The notes under the pieces were generated by a model that was not told the origin of the DNA, searched no databases, and saw nothing but the letters and a program-made list of their open reading frames with translations. From assembly GCA_031771865.1 (NCBI GenBank), contig JASISA010000041.1:2232001-2296000 (forward strand): DNA of 64,000 nt, given 5' to 3'. The DNA is from Nothophaeocryptopus gaeumannii (Eukaryota; Ascomycota; Dothideomycetes; Mycosphaerellales; Mycosphaerellaceae). The position numbers and the translations under genes are program-made. Positions 11,431 through 21,445 of the stretch are shown in pieces. The number at the start of each line of letters is the position of its first letter. The first letter of the stretch is position 1.

Positions 11431-11468
11431 AAGTTGATATGACCCTTAGTCATGAACAGGGCTCTGCC
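11431..11468 (-). repeat. Right terminal inverted repeat, 38 bp
   Basis: Reverse complement of the left terminal repeat, ending at GGGCTCTGCC and followed directly by GCTC. Confidence 0.92.
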
Positions 11469-11472
11469 GCTC
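11469..11472. repeat. Target-site duplication, right copy (GCTC)
   Basis: Second copy of the 4-bp GCTC that flanks the transposon. Confidence 0.75.
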
Positions 11473-11612
11473 GGCCGAATGACATCGGGCACAACATGGC
11501 TTTGAATGGCAGAAGCTCTCTATCTTGATCACAACACCAGCATAGCATCTTCTTTGACCTGTACTCGAACGCGTTCTCAGCCAGCCCGGTCATGTACGGT
11601 CATGTACAGTCA

Positions 11613-12527
11613 TTAACGCCCCATCATCCGACTCAGACTGGTCTTCAACACGCCAGCACGCGACGCGTCAACCACAGGACTCGCCCATCGCTCCATACCA
11701 TCCACTCCTTCCACCTTATGCGTCGTACTTCCAAGACCCGTCGCGTGGCTATTGATATACACGCTCTCCCAAGCCCCCTTCGGAACGCAATACGTCTCAT
11801 GGTAGATGCTCAAATGGGGATGCTGCTTGACGGTGCTCATCCACCAATTATACCCAGCGGCATGATGCTTGGAATGGGCAAAGCGCAAGAGACCGTCATA
11901 GTCCTTCCAATATGAGACCTGGAGGAGCTCATTGTTTGTCTTGCGGTCGGAGATGTTGGACCATGAAGTCATGCCGAGGAAGCCATACTCTTCTCCCAGG
12001 CTTTCTGCATCGAGAGACTGCACCATCGAGCGAAAATGCTTGGACAGGTCGCGAAAGCCGGGAGCCAACATGCCAAGTGCGTGGTTGCAACGGGTTCCTA
12101 GGAGAAATACAACTACTTCATCGTTGGTGGGCTTGTCGCCGAATTTTCCACTTGCGTCTGGAAATGTGGCTGTGGTCTTTCCAAGAAACACGCCCTCGAG
12201 ATATGGATCATCCTTCCAGCCTCTGGTCATCGCTATCGTGTTACCGATTCTGTACACGAGAAGAGCCATTGTGGGTACCAGAGCTACTCTTCCGAACACG
12301 AGAAGAAGGACTCCTTGGAAGAGCGCGCCGATGCATAGGCAGGTGGAGATGGTGAACTGGTCTCGCAGTATCTGCATGAACCATCAGCATTGGAAGTCCT
12401 GCGGGCCAAATTCACGAGGCAAACCCACATTGATGATTCCATGAGGCCCTGAGAGAGCATTCGGCGGCGGCCGTTTCTCCTGCGGCGGTACAAGACCGAC
12501 AAACTCGTCTTGGCCTTTCGCTGCCAT
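11613..12527 (-). CDS. Monooxygenase af470-like protein (PF13826 type)
   Basis: Predicted 285 aa, exons 12527-12429 and 12371-11613. The intron (12372-12428) has a GTGGGT donor, a GCTGAT branch and a CATGCAG acceptor and is phase 0. After an N-terminal hydrophobic pair (CLCIGALFQGVLLLVFGRVALVPTMALLVY) comes the conserved core (EVVVFLLGTRCNHALGML, YGFLGMTSWSN, LLQVSYWKDYDGLLRFA, HLSIYHETYCVP). This pattern fits the family named after af470 of the Aspergillus fumigatus fumagillin cluster, which recurs in fungal metabolite clusters, so I place this gene as the left border of the cluster. Its substrate is unknown. Confidence 0.75.
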
Positions 12528-13089
12528 TGTCTCTTAGCTGCTGTTTTGCAGAGCTTCGCGAACAAGTAGCTGTTCAGCTCAACAGCACAAAGAAGTTCCG
12601 CGGCGCCAATAGACATGTGGACGACTCGCAAGCTAGGTCAAACATCAAAGTACGCTGGGGTCTACAGAAACGCAATCGAACAAAGAGCCTCGTATGCTTG
12701 GATTTCAACACGGGCATGAGCGCACAGTATCTCCGGGTACGTGTAATACTCTGATCCTTCCGGACCGGATTATTTTGAGAGACGCCGTCCTCAGATCGGA
12801 GACTCCGAGATGCGCTTCAACAGCTCTCTACTCACCCGGTCGAGACGTGCGGCCGTACAGAACGACTCTATGACCAAACGCACTCTTGCCAGTACTGTAC
12901 AGCGAATGGGCCTGTCTTCAAGGGGTCAACAGCATGGCGCAGTCAAAGGGCTTGCTCAAGCAGGTGCTGCGAAAAGGCTGACGGATAGTATAGGCTCAAA
13001 CGTTTTCATCAAAATCTATGCTCTGCAAACAAGACCGCTGTCTCTTTGGCCGACCCTAAGACGATGCTGAAAAACAATTCTTTAAATGA
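12528..13089. promoter_or_regulatory. Upstream region of the af470-like gene
   Basis: About 560 bases between the start of the af470-like gene and the 3' end of P450-1. It holds CCGGACCGGATTAT near 12770, one base away from the CGGAATAT motif found elsewhere in the cluster. No gene is visible. Confidence 0.4.
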
Positions 13090-14749
13090 CTAAACGACGT
13101 TCTTCCTCCGCCTAACCTGGATTTTCACGCCCGGCGGCGGAATCGCAAGCTCTGCCATCCAAACATTCGGCGGGCGCTGACCCTTGAACTCTGCCGGGAA
13201 CTGGACGTCATAGTTCTTCAAGAAGTAAGCCACGATCATCTTCAGCTCAACGTCGACCAAAAATCTGCCGGGGCAAGCGTGACGTCCGTGACCGAATGGC
13301 AGATACTGTGGCGAAGTGGAAACGAAAGCGTTCGCCCCCGCACCGTGGCCGCTGCTTTCCTTCTCAGTAGTCTCAGCTATGCGTGAGAAACGCCAAGGGT
13401 CATACTTGGTCGGGTTCTCAAAGTGGTCTGGGTCCATTTGTGCTGGCGAAGCGAGGAACGAGATCATGGCGCCTTTCTTCAGCTTCAGACCATCCTTGGT
13501 CTCAACGCCGTCTTTCATAACCTTGCGCAGTTGACCACGGTTGCCGAATGGGAAGTTAACGCGCATTGTCTCGCGCGCGACGCTGTCGGCTTTGGTCATC
13601 TTGTTGAACTTTTCCTTGCTCCAGCCAGTACCGTCTGCCAGGATCTCATCGACTTCATCGCGCAACACATTCATGGTATCGAATTCGGTGTCGGAGCCAA
13701 TGATGTTGAGGATCATGTTGGTGCAGGTAATAGTAGACTGGTGCATACTGACGAAGTTCGCAGCAGCGAGGCGAGTACCGATGATATCGAGATTGTGGAG
13801 CTCTTCTGGTTTCTTCTTCTGCGCGAATCGAAGCATCATCTGGAGCTGGTCCTGAGGCTCGGCGTGTTCCGGATCATGCTTGTCGTACTTCATCGTGGAC
13901 AGACGCTCTTGGAAGAGAGGATTGAAGATGCGCTTGACCTTCTCGATGTTGCGACGAGTGTGCCAGCTGGAGAGACGACCCATGATAGGCCTCATGAATC
14001 CTGGAAAGGTGCCACTTGCGAAAGCAGTGAACATGACGCCGTCGATGATCTCGTACGAATGCTTCAGATAGTCCTCATTCCGGCAGAGCGGCTCGCCGAC
14101 AGTGAACCGACTCGTGGCTTGCGAAATGACCTTGCGGAGAGTGGCTTCCACAGGAACTTCTTTCCAGTTTTCGGTATCAGTGCCGCAGTGCTTGTCGAAA
14201 GCAAGCTGGAGCTCCTCGTCCATGGCTGGAATGAGGTTGCTCAGGATGGCGTTTAGCTGGCTCTTTACGAGCTTGAACTGCCAAGGGTCGCCCCAGTATC
14301 TCTGATGCCCGAGACTGTACTCCGTCTGGTTTACCTCGAGGAAGGCATCGGTAACACTGAGAGCGTCGTCCGGCTGTGCCATAGCCCATTCCACGGCATT
14401 CTCAGGCAAGATGATCTCTGCGCGGGTGCCGAAGCCCGGGACGAGGCAAGCTTGGCCTTGTTTGGAGAACTACTAACAATCAGCATCTATTTAGGAACGA
14501 GATTATGGGAGGTGTGAGGCGTACATTCTGATATCCCTCATTGTACAGCGAGGCACAGTCAGTGTAATACCTCCATCTTGTGCGCAAACTGAAATGTCGA
14601 CGACCTGCCGGCTCGCCGACAAGAGGCAGCTCTTCTGGAAATTGAGGAGAGAAGAGAGCCCAGTAAACAACGTATACGAAGCCGAGAACCAACGACAGAG
14701 CGATGAGAGCTGGGTAGCTACACAGTGCAGACTGCATGAGAAATGCCAT
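13090..14749 (-). CDS. Cytochrome P450 (P450-1)
   Basis: Predicted 534 aa, exons 14749-14525 and 14469-13090 with a 55-base phase-0 intron (GTACGC donor, TAGTAG acceptor). An N-terminal membrane anchor (ALIALSLVLGFVYVVYWALF) precedes the catalytic domain. The ExxR motif is ETMR in ADSVARETMRVN. The heme loop is FGHGRHACPGRFL with the Cys ligand, a form common in fungal ent-kaurene-oxidase-like P450s. It should be an ER-bound oxygenase. It shares a 435-bp divergent promoter with the OYE-SDR gene, which contains the palindrome CGGAATATTCCG. The reaction is unknown; in related pathways P450s expand tetramates to pyridones or hydroxylate the polyketide. Confidence 0.9.
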
Positions 14750-15184
14750 CGCTTCAGAAAGGGAAGCGTATAAGGCGGTACCAGTAGCTAGCGCAGGGCA
14801 TTGAGCTCAGTCGATGGTTTTGTGAGAGGTGAAGATGTGTCTTGGGCTGGGCTCGGGCTGAGTACATCAGGAGAGCCATTGGTCGAGAGCGGAGTGTTGC
14901 TAGTGGTGATGGCCGGCTTGATCGGGAAATTCTGCAGCTACTTTTTGTACATGCTCTCAGGACCTCGAGACTAGCTGGAAAGTAACCGGAATATTCCGAA
15001 ATCTCCGTCGAGCATTCGTACCATGGAAACACAATGCTGTTCGCCGTTGCGACGACGCTGAACGATCGCAGAGCCTGGAGATCGTTCGTAGAAGGACAGA
15101 TCATCCCATTGCTAGCTCATCAACTCTACTACCTCGCGCGACTTGCGCCGTAATTGACCACGAGCTATCTGCGACCTGAAAACG
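14750..15184. promoter_or_regulatory. Divergent promoter of P450-1 and OYE-SDR
   Basis: 435 bases between two divergent starts. Contains the perfect 12-bp palindrome CGGAATATTCCG at 14987-14998. Confidence 0.75.
14987..14998. promoter_or_regulatory. Putative Zn2Cys6 operator CGGAATATTCCG
   Basis: A perfect inverted CGG-N6-CCG palindrome, the typical half-site form for dimeric Zn2Cys6 proteins. Its half, CGGAATAT, recurs in other cluster promoters. Confidence 0.6.
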
Positions 15185-17665
15185 ATGAAGACACATCCGG
15201 ACCTCGTCGCCATCGGCGGCTCTGAGGTCGAGAACAAGCCAACAACGAAGGCAGGCATCACTCACCCCATCAATTTCAAATGCGGATTGTCTCTACCAAA
15301 CCGATTGGCGAAAGCCGCCATGGCCGAAAACTTCGCCGACAAAGATCAACTACCTATTTCCGCACAATGTTCCGCAACATATCGACACTGGGCGCAGGGC
15401 GGTTGGGGCATGGTCATAACAGGAAACGTCCAAATCGACTCGGCATATCTTGGCGGCTCAGGCGATATCGCCATCAACTCATCCCTCCCAAGAGAAAAGA
15501 CCCTTTCAGCGTGGAAAACGTGGGCAGCGGCGTGCTCTGAGAACGGGACCAAAGCGATCGTTCAGATTAACCATCCTGGTCGACAGTGTCCGTTCACGAA
15601 AAGCATTGCGCCTAGTGCTGTGCCGATGGACTTCGGGAAGGGCATTATGCCATGGCTGGTGAAGAATGTGGTATTCGGTACACCTAGAGAGATGACTGTC
15701 AAAGAGATCAAGCAGGTCGTGCAACAATTCGCAGACGCAGCGAAGCTGGCAGCCGAGGCGGGCTTCGCTGGCGTTGAAATCCATGCTGCTCATGGATATC
15801 TCCTGACACAGTTTCTCTCCTCGACATCGAACTTGAGAACCGATGGGTACGGTGGACCGGCCCTGAACAGAGCAAGAATCGTCGTGGAAGTCATCCAAGC
15901 CATTCGCGCCGCCGTGCCGGCAAACTTCTGCGTCGGCATCAAACTAAATTCAGTCGACCATCAGTCCGCAGCCGACATGCATGACACCATCGAGCAGGTT
16001 GGTACCATCGTGGATGCGGGTGTCGACTTCCTGGAGATCAGTGGCGGCTCCCTAGACAATCCAACATTTAACGTCGGCACCAATGGACAGAAGAGCGAAA
16101 GCACGCAGAATCGGGAAGCGTACTTCATCGATTTCGCAAGAATCATTCGCAAACGCTTCCCAGATGTGCCACTTGTGGTTACCGGTGGCTGGAAGACGAG
16201 AGCGAGTATGAATGCCGCTCTTGCGAACGGGAGTTGTGATATGATTGGTCTGGCGAGGTCTTCTGTTTTGGAGCCGATGTTACCAAAGAAAGTACTTTTG
16301 AGGGATGGGGTTCCGGAGGAGGAGGCTGTTGCGTTTGCGAGGAGGATCAAAGCGCCAACGGTAGCGAAGTGGCTTGGGGTCAAGCTTGTTGGTGTTGGGG
16401 TTGAGACGGTGAGTTATGTGTGAATGAGGAGTGATTTATGGTGAGCTGATTGATTTGGCAGGGATGGTACACCAAGAAGATCTCGCAGATGGGACCCAGA
16501 GAAGGCTCGATACTGGTTACTGGATCGAATGGCGGTCTTGGTAGCGCGATCGTGGAACGCATTCTAGGCCAACGGGATCTTGCCAGACGGTGTCATTGCC
16601 TGTACACAGTGCGCTCAGCCAAGAGCGCAGCGAAAGCCAGTGCAGCCCTCTCGAAGGCGGAGTCAAGAGGCCATAGCCACGAGCTGGTATCCCTAGACCT
16701 GAGCAGCTTGGCCAGTGTCCAAAAAGTTGCCGCAGATATCCACGAGCGGGTTGCAGCTGGTATTATCCCGCCGATTCGGGCCCTCGTCCTGAATGCCGGA
16801 TACCAGGAGCAGACGACTCAGACGTTCTCCGAGGATGGATACGATATGTCTTTCCAAGCCAATTACCTCTCACACTTCCTTCTAACGCTGCTACTGCTGC
16901 CAAGTATGGATAAGCAGAATGGCAGGATTGTTGTTCTGAGTAGTTGGACGCATGAGTGAGTCCCATCCATCAAATTATATGCCGAACCTGACTGATATGA
17001 GCAAAGCACGACTCATCCGAATAATAAGCTCGGCGGCTTCACGGACATGTATGAAGAGGTCCAATACCGCCAGATCTTCGCCGACGCCTCTCCCAGCAAC
17101 GTTGAGGCCCTCGCAAAAGGCTGGTGGAGTTCCGCCAAAGCCCATCCAGGAGACATGAACGCTGGTATAAGACGATACGGTGCTGCGAAACTATGCGAAG
17201 TCATGATGGCGTAAGACCCTCCCACCACCCCCCAGTCACCCAAACTAACTTATCGAATACGGCCTCGAACTCTCCAAACGCTTATCCACCAACCGAGACC
17301 TATCGAGCATAAGAATTTGCGCCCTCGATCCCGGCGCCATGCCCTCCTCTCTAACCCGCAACGACACCTGGTTCCGCCACGTCTTCATCAGCGCGTTCAT
17401 CTTGCGCATCGTGACGTTCGTTGCGGTGCTGTTTAGGCCAAATGGGGCTTTTCGGACGACGGGGAAGTCGGCCAAAGATGTAGTGAGGGCGGCGATGGAG
17501 GAGCGGACTAAAGAGGCGGAGAACGGGGTATATCTGAACGGGTCGGAGATTGCAGCAGCTGGGGAGGAGGCGAGGGATGAGCAGAAGAGGAGGATGGTTT
17601 GGGAGGGAAGTTTGGAGTTTGCTGGATTGATGGAGGATGAGCTTGCTCTGAGCAGCAAGGATTGA
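15185..17665 (+). CDS. Old yellow enzyme joined in frame to an SDR
   Basis: Exon 1 (15185-16408) encodes a full OYE-family flavin oxidoreductase: NRLAKAAMAENFAD, VQINHPGRQCPF, VEIHAAHGYLLTQFLS, DGYGG and VVTGGWKTR. After an intron (16409-16461, GTGAGT, CTGAT branch, GGCAG) exon 2 (16462-16955) encodes the OYE tail GWYTKKISQMG. It then runs, with no stop, into a short-chain dehydrogenase (ILVTGSNGGLGSA, LVLNAG). An intron at 16956-17006 leads to exon 3 (17007-17210) with the catalytic YGAAK. The SDR finishes as GLELSKRLSTNRDL...ALSSKD at 17665, but the last junction has no AG acceptor (see findings). If intron 1 is retained, the OYE stops at 16423. Only 65 bases separate that stop from the SDR's own ATG (16488), too little for a second promoter, so I infer a fusion. 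OYE proteins act as reductases or, in ilicicolin H, as an epimerase. Confidence 0.7.
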
Positions 17666-18444
17666 TGAGTTGTTCGGTCGGTATAGCTTTTGTTGGTTGT
17701 TTTTGTTGGAAGGAGGGGAGTTGTGGATTCTCCGGAGGTTCCATGGAGCTGAAGTCAAGGCTTGCAAGCTTTGCCAAGGCTGTTCAAGATTGCTTGCATC
17801 GCAATTCCTCTCCGGTTTTCTATTTCTCAGCATCGCGTCCACACCACCGCCATCATCTACTTCTCTGACAACGGTTCTTTCGACATACAAGAAAGCATGA
17901 TAAGCTCAAATGAGCCCATGAAGGAGTTTCGCCAACGGACCAAGTTCGCCGACCGCAACCAAGTGCTCCCCTCGCCACCAGTAGCCCGCCTAGAGGTACC
18001 AGCTGAGGGTTCCCAAGTCATCTGGAGGCCAATCTCTGTACGATACAAGACTCATCGAGAGTCATGAAGCAGCTGAAGGCGAACACGAGATGCCATACGC
18101 AGTCTCGGAAATCCTTGGTGGTCTCGCTTGGCGGAAAGTCACCCTATTCCATGGATTTGCCATAATCGCAAAATCTCAGGCACGGCATATGAGATAGCAG
18201 CACCATTTGATAAATGAAACATCTGCGTAGCAATGTTCTCAATCGGCAATGAGTCAGTGGGTGCAACACACCCCATGCCTCGAGTAGGATTGTCAGCTGG
18301 CGAGGATTCTCAGTTTTCCAACATATTCCGAGAGTACTCCGCCTAGGGTTTTCTTCGCAATGCTTTCAGATCTCTGGACTGTACTTCTATCCCTTAGAGT
18401 TCATCATTGCTGGCCTGACATTGCTTCAACGCATAGTCGCCGTC
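17666..18444. promoter_or_regulatory. Upstream region of P450-2
   Basis: No gene recognised. ATATTCCG at 18323-18330, about 115 bases before the P450-2 ATG, matches the cluster motif. Confidence 0.5.
18323..18330 (-). promoter_or_regulatory. CGGAATAT motif, P450-2 promoter
   Basis: ATATTCCG on the plus strand, the reverse complement of the cluster 8-mer, followed closely by AGTACTCCG. Confidence 0.5.
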
Positions 18445-20406
18445 ATGATCTTCTTGCTGACATTCATTGTGGCCACGTGCTTCGCAGCAGCGACAGCCGT
18501 GAGCTGGTACAGGCAAGAGCAGGAGTCAAAGAAGAAGCGAAGTGGCTTGCAAAAACTTCCAGGCCCGACCGGTAAGGACGCCATGGAGTTGCTCTTCAGA
18601 CCAGCCACTAACACTCTGTAGGACTGCCCATCATTGGCAGTGTCCATCAATTGTCCATGAAGAACAACTGGATGAAGTTTCACGAATGGTCGGAAGAGTA
18701 TGGTCCCATTTATCAGACCAACCTTGCGGGTTCGAATCATGTGTGGATCGCTAGAGATGCGATCGCGCACGATATCTTGACCAAGCGTGCCGCTGTCACC
18801 TCTGATCGGCCACATCTTGCGGCCATTGAGGCCGATAACAGAATAAGCGGGCACTACTTGCCACTGCTCAGCCGCAATGGTAGATGCGATAGCAATTATC
18901 GAGGAGGGAACTGTAGCTAAAAAAAGGCAGGCGTCTGGACGAGACAACGCAAGTTCACAAAGCAAGCAATGGATCGGTCAGTGGGAGCTTCCTTCTATGG
19001 CTACCCAGAACTGGAGTCACTGCGTCTACTGAACGAGCTCTTAAGCGACAAGACGAACTACCACAACGCAGTGGAGTCGTTCACTGCCAGGGTCGCTTCC
19101 CGTTTGGCATGGGAGTCGCCTCATGCATCGGAAGAATTGAAGCAACGAGCACGCGAGCTACTCATCAGCGTGTTCCCAACGGGCGCAATCTCCAACTCGC
19201 TCACATTCTTGAACAATCTTCCCGAGAAGCTTTTTCCTTGGAAGGCTTGGGAGAGCCGTAGAGCAAGGACCGAACGATCATTCTTCGGCAAGATGCAGCA
19301 GTTTGTTGCCGACTCCGACGAGAACGTCTCGCCAGTTCAGTCAAAGCAATCTTGGACACGGCTTTTTCTGGAGAACAAGAAGCTTTGGGGCTTCTCAGAT
19401 GACGTTGAAGGCTCATATGCTGTTGGCATGAACACCATTGCTTCGGCATTGACCCCCTCTGCACCGATGCAAAGCTTCTGTCTTGCTCTCTGCTACTATC
19501 CTCAATATCAGCCCATCCTACACGAAGAGATTGATCGCGTATGCGGAGATCGTCTACCTACACAGGACGATATGCCGAACATGCCAGTCATGAGGTACGT
19601 CTACATACATGCAAAATTTGGGATTGATGCTGATATATCACGACAGAGCCTTCCTCCGTGAAGTCCAGCGATGGCGTCCATCAGGGCCGTATGGCATCCC
19701 ACATGAGGCTACAGAAGATATCGAATACAACGGATATTTCATTCCCAAAGGCTCTGCGATCCACGCTCTGGAATGGTCAATCGGTCGCGACCCCGAGATG
19801 TACCCCGACCCGGAAGCTTTCAACCCACTTCGCTGGATTGATGCTTCATATCCGACTTACCAAGAGCCACCCAGCAAGTATCCTACTATCACGGGATACT
19901 CACAGTACGGGTATGGCAACCGCATCTGTGGTGGCCAGCCACTCGTTGAAGCGAACCTCTTCATTGGCTGTGCAAGCATTGCTTGGCTCTTCAACCTCGG
20001 GCTTGAAGGGTCCACGACAAACACCAGTCCTCGTACCAACATGCCCGGTACACCACCTCCCGAGGAAGAGATCATAGAAATGCTCGAGCAAAGGCATTGT
20101 GAGACGATCAAGACTGAGCTCTCCTCCACCATCCCATCCATTGCCTCCCAACCTCGCACAGGCAAGAACTGGTATAGGGACGATCCTACAATGGACTACT
20201 CCACGCTCTTAATCGCAAAGCCCATGCCCTTCAACTTTGAAATGCGAATCCGGGATCATTCACGAGCCGAGAAGCTGACACAAGATTGGCTGAGATGTAG
20301 ATTGGAAGGGAAATTTGAAGATGATAAGGTGTTTTGGACGGATGAGAGGGGGAGGCCTTCGCATGAGGGAAATGGACAGTTTGGATGGGGAAAGACGTAT
20401 GCTTGA
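18445..20406 (+). CDS. Cytochrome P450 (P450-2)
   Basis: Predicted 602 aa from four exons: 18445-18571, 18622-18879, 18931-19594 and 19647-20406. The introns (GTAAGG, GTAGAT and GTACGT donors) are about 50 bases each. The start MIFLLTFIVATCFAAATAVSWY is a membrane anchor, followed by the hinge LPGPTGLPIIGS. ExxR is EVQR in AFLREVQRWRP, followed by NGYFIPKGSAIHALEWSIGRDPEMYPDPEAFNP and the heme loop YGYGNRICGGQPL. The domain order and the GYGNRICGG loop resemble OrdA-like fungal P450s. At 602 residues it is longer than the usual 500-540, with an extended C-terminus. Oxidative tailoring in the cluster is inferred from position and the promoter motif. Confidence 0.88.
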
Positions 20407-20843
20407 GGATGGGATACTGAGATGGTATGGCGTAGGATAGAGAATTGGCGCTTGCTAATTTACGATCCAACGAACGGGAGTTGTGAGCGATTTGAAAGAG
20501 GTATTCCAACCAACAACACGCAGTCCCATCACCCAATTCATAGTATGCGAGACACAGAATAGAAAGTTCCTCGCACTCGTAAAAAGTCCGATGTCAGCAC
20601 TCAAGCATTCCGTCAGCACTCAAGCTCTCCTTCATCAGCACTCAACTCACTTCCTTCCATTCAACCTTCGTCATCCTTTCCATCAGCACCCAACCCAAGG
20701 AGCTCCCTCGTACCGCACCACCAACACCCGAATCCCTCCTCCTCCACCAATCCCGTCCCGTTCATTTTCAATCTTGCTCATAAACAAGCTCAAGATCCAA
20801 CAAGCTCAGGATCCAACAAGCTCAAGATCATCACTGCAGCTCT

Positions 20844-20857
20844 CCGCAGATCAGATA
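20844..20857 (+). repeat. 14-bp repeat, copy 1
   Basis: CCGCAGATCAGATA, repeated exactly at 20913-20926 and inverted at 21034-21047. Confidence 0.85.
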
Positions 20858-20912
20858 GCTAAAAACACCGCACATCATCACGTGCATGCAGGGAAAATCA
20901 AATGCTCATCAC

Positions 20913-20926
20913 CCGCAGATCAGATA
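20913..20926 (+). repeat. 14-bp repeat, copy 2
   Basis: Second direct copy of CCGCAGATCAGATA, 69 bases after the first. Confidence 0.85.
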
Positions 20927-21033
20927 CGCATCCCGTGCATGCATGCGCAGGGACCACACACCACGCTAGGGAGCGGCCCGTCAGGTTCGGTCTCTAACTT
21001 GACCACATGGTTTTCCTGTGTGCCATGTACATC

Positions 21034-21047
21034 TATCTGATCTGCGG
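21034..21047 (-). repeat. 14-bp repeat, inverted copy
   Basis: TATCTGATCTGCGG, the exact reverse complement of the two direct copies. Confidence 0.85.
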
Positions 21048-21445
21048 TATTGGCAACAACGTGGTTCAGCATTGCGGGCTAATGCATGTCGTGATTGTTT
21101 CGGAGTCCGAAATGGATCGCAGGGCAGCAAGGGGTGGGTGATGGGAGGGTGTTTCAGCCCTTGGGGCGAAGGGAGAGTGAGGGCAGGGAGGGGCACTGTT
21201 GCCGGAGACCGTGGCTTGGTGAGAAGGAGAGGAGATGAGGAGTTGTAAGAGCGTGAGGTAGAGGACGAGTAAAAATTGTTCGTGAGGTTTCGTTGGAAGA
21301 TTCTATTCTATCTTGCTCGTTTCCATTGTGTCCGCCAATAGAACGCCTCGCCAGTCATTTCCATCCCAAACGCTCTCGCTGTACCCATACCTGTACCGTG
21401 CCTGCCGTTGAGTCTGTCGTCTGTGTACAATTTCGAAAAGCCTCT

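Larger units (their letters stand above)
6728..11468. mobile_element. 4.74-kb TIR DNA transposon, integrase class
   Basis: A complete class II element defined by 38-bp terminal inverted repeats (6728-6765 and 11431-11468, both beginning GGCAGAGCCCTG inward) and flanked by a 4-bp direct repeat GCTC (6724-6727 and 11469-11472), the likely target-site duplication. It carries three transcription units: a Cys-rich coiled-coil gene on plus, an unknown basic/low-complexity gene on minus, and a broken integrase-core transposase on minus. A short motif ACTCG(C/T)AG and its complement are scattered through coding, intronic and spacer DNA. The integrase-like catalytic core plus a short TSD recalls Ginger-type elements, but I cannot assign a superfamily. 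It sits immediately left of the metabolite cluster. Confidence 0.9.
20407..21445. other. Convergent 3' spacer with short repeats
   Basis: About 1 kb between the 3' ends of P450-2 and the regulator. It is rich in short repeats: three copies of CCGCAGATCAGATA (20844, 20913 and inverted at 21034), CAACAAGCTCA(A/G)GATC runs near 20780-20830 and CAGCACTCAA runs near 20600-20640. An open frame of 185 codons here has no ATG start and low-complexity composition, so I do not call it. Confidence 0.5.

Noticed and set aside
13423..14256. 277-codon open frame antisense to P450-1
   Set aside because: It mirrors the P450 coding sequence, has no domain, and is explained by codon bias on the other strand.
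17245..17890. Minus-strand frames over the SDR 3' end
   Set aside because: Antisense shadows of the SDR and of low-complexity 3' sequence.
20483..21040. 185-codon plus-strand frame in the spacer after P450-2
   Set aside because: Starts with GTG, His/Pro/Ser-rich, full of short DNA repeats, and no homology recognised.
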